From positions 431,542 to 495,541 of the forward strand of contig ML976992.1 in NCBI GenBank assembly GCA_010015675.1: DNA of 64,000 nt. Reading direction: 5' to 3'. Source of the DNA: Byssothecium circinans. Lineage: Eukaryota > Ascomycota > Dothideomycetes > Pleosporales > Massarinaceae. The position numbers and the translations under genes are program-made. The notes under the pieces are model-generated. The model was not told the origin of the DNA. It saw nothing but the letters and a program-made list of their open reading frames with translations, and made no database searches. Below, piece after piece: positions 60,233-64,000 of this stretch; position 1 is the first letter of the stretch; each line of letters begins with the position of its first letter.

Positions 60233-62371
60233 ATGTCTGACAAGCTCACTCGGTGTGTTCGCCCACCTAATAGTCTGCTGTGTATGCTAATTCCTGTAGT
60301 ATCGCCATCGTGAACAGCGACAAGGTCCGTTTTCGTCTACCCCACCATGCCCCGCGACGCAGAATATCATGCTAACGTGGAGTTTTGTGCGGTGACAGTG
60401 CAAGCCCAAGAAATGCCGGCAAGAATGCAAGAAATCGTGCCCGGTTGTCCGCACGGGGAAGCTGTGCATCGAGGTCGACCCCAGCTCCAAGATCGCCTTC
60501 ATTTCCGAACGCCTGTGTATAGGGTGCGGTATCTGTCCTAAGAAATGCCCGTTCGACGCCATCAACATCATCAACTTGCCCACGAACCTCGAGACCCAGG
60601 TCACGCATCGCTACTCAGCGAACAGCTTCAAGCTGCATAGGCTGCCCATGCCCCGTCCGGGCCAGGTGCTGGGACTTGTCGGAACAAACGGTATTGGCAA
60701 GAGCACAGCGCTCAAGATTCTAAGCGGGAAGCTGAAGCCCAACCTTGGCCGCTATGACAATCCGCCGGACTGGGAGGAGATCTTGAAGTATTTCCGTGGT
60801 TCGGAATTGCAAAGTAAGCCATAGGGAACGTATGGCGGGAGCTTGCATTGACGTCACACAGACTATTTCACAAAGGTGCTGGAGGACGATCTCAAGGCTG
60901 TCGTCAAGCCGCAGTATGTGGATCAAATCCCGAAGGCGATCAGAAGTGCCGATAAATCCGTCGGCAAGCTCATCGAGGGCCGCTCGCAGATGGACAACCT
61001 GAAGGAGATTGTCGAAGTGCTTGGTACGTCGGAAAACACATTATGCGGTGTGGGTTCTTGCTGATGGTTTAAAGAACTCGAGCACGTCTACGACCGCGAT
61101 GTCACGCTGTTGTCTGGTGGTGAGCTACAGCGTTTCGCCATTGGTACGGTCTGCGTTCAAAAGGCAGATGTGGTGAGTGTTTCTGATTCCATTTTGCAAT
61201 CATAAAATACTAATCTCAACTACTAGTACATGTTCGACGAGCCATCGTAAGCTCCAGTTGTCGATTGCTATTATAGGAACATACTAACATGTCCAGTTCC
61301 TTCCTCGATGTCAAGCAGCGTCTGGCTGCCGCTCGTATGATCCGTAGCTTGCTCCGACCTGATGACTACGTCATATGCGTCGAGCACGATCTCTCCGTTT
61401 TGGACTATCTCTCCGACTTTATCTGCGTCCTTTACGGAAAGCCTGCTGTCTACGGTGTTGTCACCCTGCCCGCATCTGTCCGCGAAGGCATCAACATCTT
61501 CCTGGATGGAAACATTCCGACCGAGAACCTTCGTTTCCGCGAAGAGTCGTTGCAGTTCCGCATCGGTGAGGCTGGCGAGGAGTTTATGATCGACAAGTCG
61601 AATGCCTACAGCTACCCGAAAATGGAGAAGACTCTGGGCGGCTTCCACCTCACTGTTGAAGCTGGTCAATTCACGGATTCTGAGATTCTCGTTATGATGG
61701 GTGAGAACGGTACCGGCAAGACAACTTTCTGTAAGATGCTTGCTGGTGCTTTGCAGCCAGATAACGGCAAGAAGGTGCCACCGATGAACATCTCGATGAA
61801 GCCGCAGAAGATTACACCTAAGTTCCAGGGCACCGTCCGCCAGCTCTTCTTTAAGAAGATCAAGGCTGCCTTCCTGAGCCCGCAGTTCCAAACCGACGTC
61901 TACAAGCCGCTCAAGATGGACGACTTCATCGACCAGGAAGTGCAGAACCTGTCCGGCGGTGAATTGCAACGCGTCGCCATTGTCCTTGCGCTGGGCATAC
62001 CTGCCGACATTTACCTCATCGACGAGCCCAGCGCCTACCTCGACTCTGAACAGCGTATCGTCGCTGCTCGTGTCATCAAGCGCTTCATCATGCATGCCAA
62101 GAAGACCGCATTCGTCGTCGAGCATGATTTCATCATGGCTACCTACCTTGCCGACCGTGTCATCGTCTTCGATGGTCAGCCCGCCATCAAGTCGCGCGCC
62201 AACACTCCCGAATCCCTCCTCACCGGCTGCAATAAGTTCCTCAAGAATCTCGACGTTACCTTCCGTCGCGATCCTGTCTCCTACCGCCCGCGTATTAACA
62301 AATACAACTCGCAGCTCGACCACGAACAGAAGACGAGCGGGAACTACTTCTTCCTTGAGGATGATTCTTGA
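60233..62371 (+). CDS. RLI1: ABC protein Rli1/ABCE1, ribosome recycling factor
   Basis: Exons are 60233-60252, 60300-60324, 60399-60813, 60862-61023, 61075-61172, 61227-61246 and 61297-62371, 604 aa (yeast Rli1 is 608). Three exons are 20-25 nt long, yet phases all agree. The N-terminal domain carries the eight Cys ligands for two [4Fe-4S] clusters ([15 protein letters not shown] and [12 protein letters not shown]). ABC domain one has [17 protein letters not shown] and YMFDEPSS, the last formed by joining the 20-nt exon to exon seven. Domain two has [17 protein letters not shown] and YLIDEPSA, ending [11 protein letters not shown]. Rli1 splits terminated 80S ribosomes with eRF1 and acts in initiation; it is essential. 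A 447-codon antisense frame across 61271-62614 is a codon-usage shadow. Confidence 0.96.
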
Positions 62372-64000
62372 AGTTGTGTTTGACAAGTGGTACAGGCCCC
62401 TCTCCCAGCGCCGCCCGTATGGGCAAGTCAAGCGTAGGGGCACGAAGAGGGGCAACAAGAAGCGTGGTTTGAGGGCTCGTCTGCTTAACCTGTTGGATGA
62501 GGAGAGCGGGTCCGACGAGGAGGATGAGGAAGACAATGAAGCAGTTGGCAGTGGCGTTTCCTCCTGTACTATGCATTTGTACCTGCCAAGGGTAGGTGCC
62601 AAGGTACGGGTCAAGTTAGGGGGCTACTGCGAGCCGAGAGGCCAAGTGCATCCCGCGTGATGCTACACACTGATGCATATTGATGTGCAAAAAGTTTTGG
62701 AGACCTTGATATGGTCCTGCTTTTCTGTTTCATCTTCCATCGTCTACAGGCAGGCACATCCCACATGTGTCTGTTCATCATAAAGAATTTATCAACTCTA
62801 TACTTTCTGTGTATTAGCCTTTTAGCTCTACTCATACGTTGCTATACTTACGTCTAGGGCTAACAAGTTTGTCTGTCTCGACGATTCACTGGCACAAGGC
62901 TGTTCCTAAATTCCGCCGCACATGATTGATTCCGATTTTTCATCGTCCACTTGATTCTTCCACATTGGAAAAGCCCCCCTCCCCACCCGCCGATTGAAGC
63001 CCCATAACCCGTTCGCCCCTTTAAGAATCGATACGCTAGTACTCGGACTCCTCGCACAAAACACAATCCACATTTCATAGCCCAGCCCGAGATATCCCCA
63101 TGCACGTTCCCCTAACCAAGCGAACATCGACCAACCGTCCCATCGTACACCCCTTCCCTCTGTTTCCATTCCCGTCAACCTTTGGTCCCGGTCAAACTAG
63201 TTTTCACTCTGTAAACTGCCAATCGTTGAGCGAGGTTTGCGCCCTCTGTCAAGAAGCGATACGCGGGACGGGTTATGTGTATATAAACCTTGCTGAGCTC
63301 TGCGAAGGTTTGAAAGTTTTGCATATGTTGGAGCCGATTTGTGCTATCCGATGGGACAGAGTTGTGGCATGGATAGTGTCATTTCTCTTTCCGGTGGTTC
63401 TTAGAAAACTGTGTGAAAACTCGGTGATTTAATGGCGCCCCTGCTCCTTGTTAGGGGTGTATGCGACGCTGTCGGTCTATCCTGCGAGCATTTCCCCGTA
63501 CTCATGAGGCTGGAGGTTGGATATCGTGCCGCAAGTTCATGGGAAGCTCGCCCTTCCAGAGTCCTGCATATACATCGCCACACCAGTTACGTCGATCACT
63601 GTGCAGGTGCTCTGTGCAGATCTGAGTACAAGATGGAGTGTGCTTTTTCCAAGCCCATCCCGTCGAAGGCGTGGAAGGGAGCACCATCAGTACCAGCGCT
63701 GTTATGATACCTGGGTGAGTTTACGGAACAGAAGGACCATGCACGCTGACTATGAAGCATTTTCAATTTTCTACTCTGTAATACAAAACCATCATGAAGG
63801 TACGAGTGGTGGAAGTAAAGGCCGAAGCCATGCATCTCCCCCACTCACTAGGTGCGAAAGAGTTGATAGGTAAAAGATTGGAAAGAGGCTGATGGGCCTC
63901 CTGACTTGCATCCATAACGGGATATTAAAGGAGGTAACATTCCCTCCTGCCTCGCTACCACATTGGAAAGAAAAGATTGAAAGAGGTTGACGGGCCTCTT
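62372..64000. other. Right-edge gene-poor stretch
   Basis: No gene supported. The first 200 bases after the RLI1 stop have a coding-like basic-then-acidic composition in one plus frame (see findings). Short ORFs at 62860-63873 show no family resemblance. An imperfect direct repeat lies at 63871-64000. Confidence 0.45.
63871..64000 (+). repeat. Imperfect direct repeat of about 30 bp, 100 bp apart
   Basis: A segment beginning AAAAGATTGGAAAGAGG at 63872 recurs as AAAAGATTGAAAGAGG at 63971 and runs to the window end. The two copies differ mainly by C/T changes (GGCTGATGGGCCTC against GGTTGACGGGCCTC). It may be the start of a longer repeat array beyond the window. Confidence 0.7.

Noticed and set aside
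61271..62614. 447-codon minus-strand ORF opposite RLI1
   Set aside because: It is exactly antisense to highly conserved ABCE1 exons; it is open because of codon bias and has no domain of its own.

Overview
This is a stretch of a filamentous ascomycete nuclear genome (Pezizomycotina; Dothideomycetes is my best guess, from overall protein character only). The evidence is eukaryotic and fungal throughout: phase-consistent spliceosomal introns of about 45-150 nt with GTAAGT-like donors and CTAAC-like branch points, monocistronic genes on both strands, and fungal-type proteins (COT1-type NDR kinase, Bcd1, Rpb12, Vps37, Chd1, Rli1/ABCE1, Nat1, a Sir2-family deacetylase, Rpp40). I rebuilt exon structures by hand from splice sites and reading-frame phase. 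They are inferences, not transcript evidence.

Layout. 1-400: end of an unidentified gene. 2.7-4.0 kb: BCD1 (-). 4-5.9 kb: gene-poor, with a strong stem-loop. 5.9-8.8 kb: DENN-domain protein (+). 10.2-11.4 kb: tocopherol cyclase-like gene (-) broken by one TAG. 11.6-12.9 kb: secreted agmatinase-like ureohydrolase (-). 13.4-14.8 kb: Fpg DNA glycosylase (+). 15.4-18.1 kb: NAT1 (+). 18.6-19.0 kb: RPB12 (+). 19.8-21.9 kb: COT1/NDR kinase (-). 23.5-26.7 kb: large coiled-coil protein (-). 27.8-28.7 kb: VPS37 (+). 29.4-30.2 kb: mitochondrial membrane protein (-). 30.5-31.5 kb: methyltransferase (+). 31.7-33.9 kb: multi-pass membrane protein (-). 35.5-36.4 kb: GST-like (+). 36.5-37.5 kb: Nudix hydrolase (-). 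37.9-39.0 kb: aldo/keto reductase (+) with an apparent frameshift. 39.6-40.2 kb: GPI-anchored Ser/Thr-rich protein (-). 42.0-43.5 kb: SRPK-like kinase (+) broken by one TAG. 44.4-44.8 kb: Ser/Thr-rich protein (-). 45.8-46.6 kb: F-box protein (-). 47.3-48.8 kb: Sir2-family deacetylase (+). 49.2-50.2 kb: R3H-domain protein (-). 50.5-51.8 kb: RPP40 (+). 52.0-52.9 kb: RNase III-like protein (+). 54.2-59.4 kb: CHD1 (-). 60.2-62.4 kb: RLI1/ABCE1 (+).

The genes are mostly housekeeping, and I see no biosynthetic cluster, transposon, CRISPR array or tRNA. Loose themes are chromatin and transcription (CHD1, Sir2, RPB12), RNA and ribosome work (BCD1, RPP40, RNase III-like, R3H, RLI1), and trafficking or polarity (DENN, VPS37, COT1). 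Several neighbours are divergently arranged across short shared upstream regions (R3H/RPP40 236 bp, mitochondrial protein/methyltransferase 282 bp, Nudix/AKR 413 bp).

The most unusual signal is a recurrent lesion. Two otherwise intact genes (10.9 kb and 42.3 kb) are each interrupted by a single TAG where the family is expected to have Trp (TGG). Both changes fit a CpA-to-TpA (RIP-type) mutation. Both are also what a gene corrected by stage-specific A-to-I mRNA editing (UAG to UGG) would look like. A third gene (AKR, 38.4 kb) carries a one-base frame break. Other noteworthy items are a GC-AG intron beside a 27-nt exon in CHD1, a CAGTAG tandem acceptor in COT1 where the upstream choice creates a stop codon, and an RNase III-like protein that has lost half of its catalytic carboxylates.
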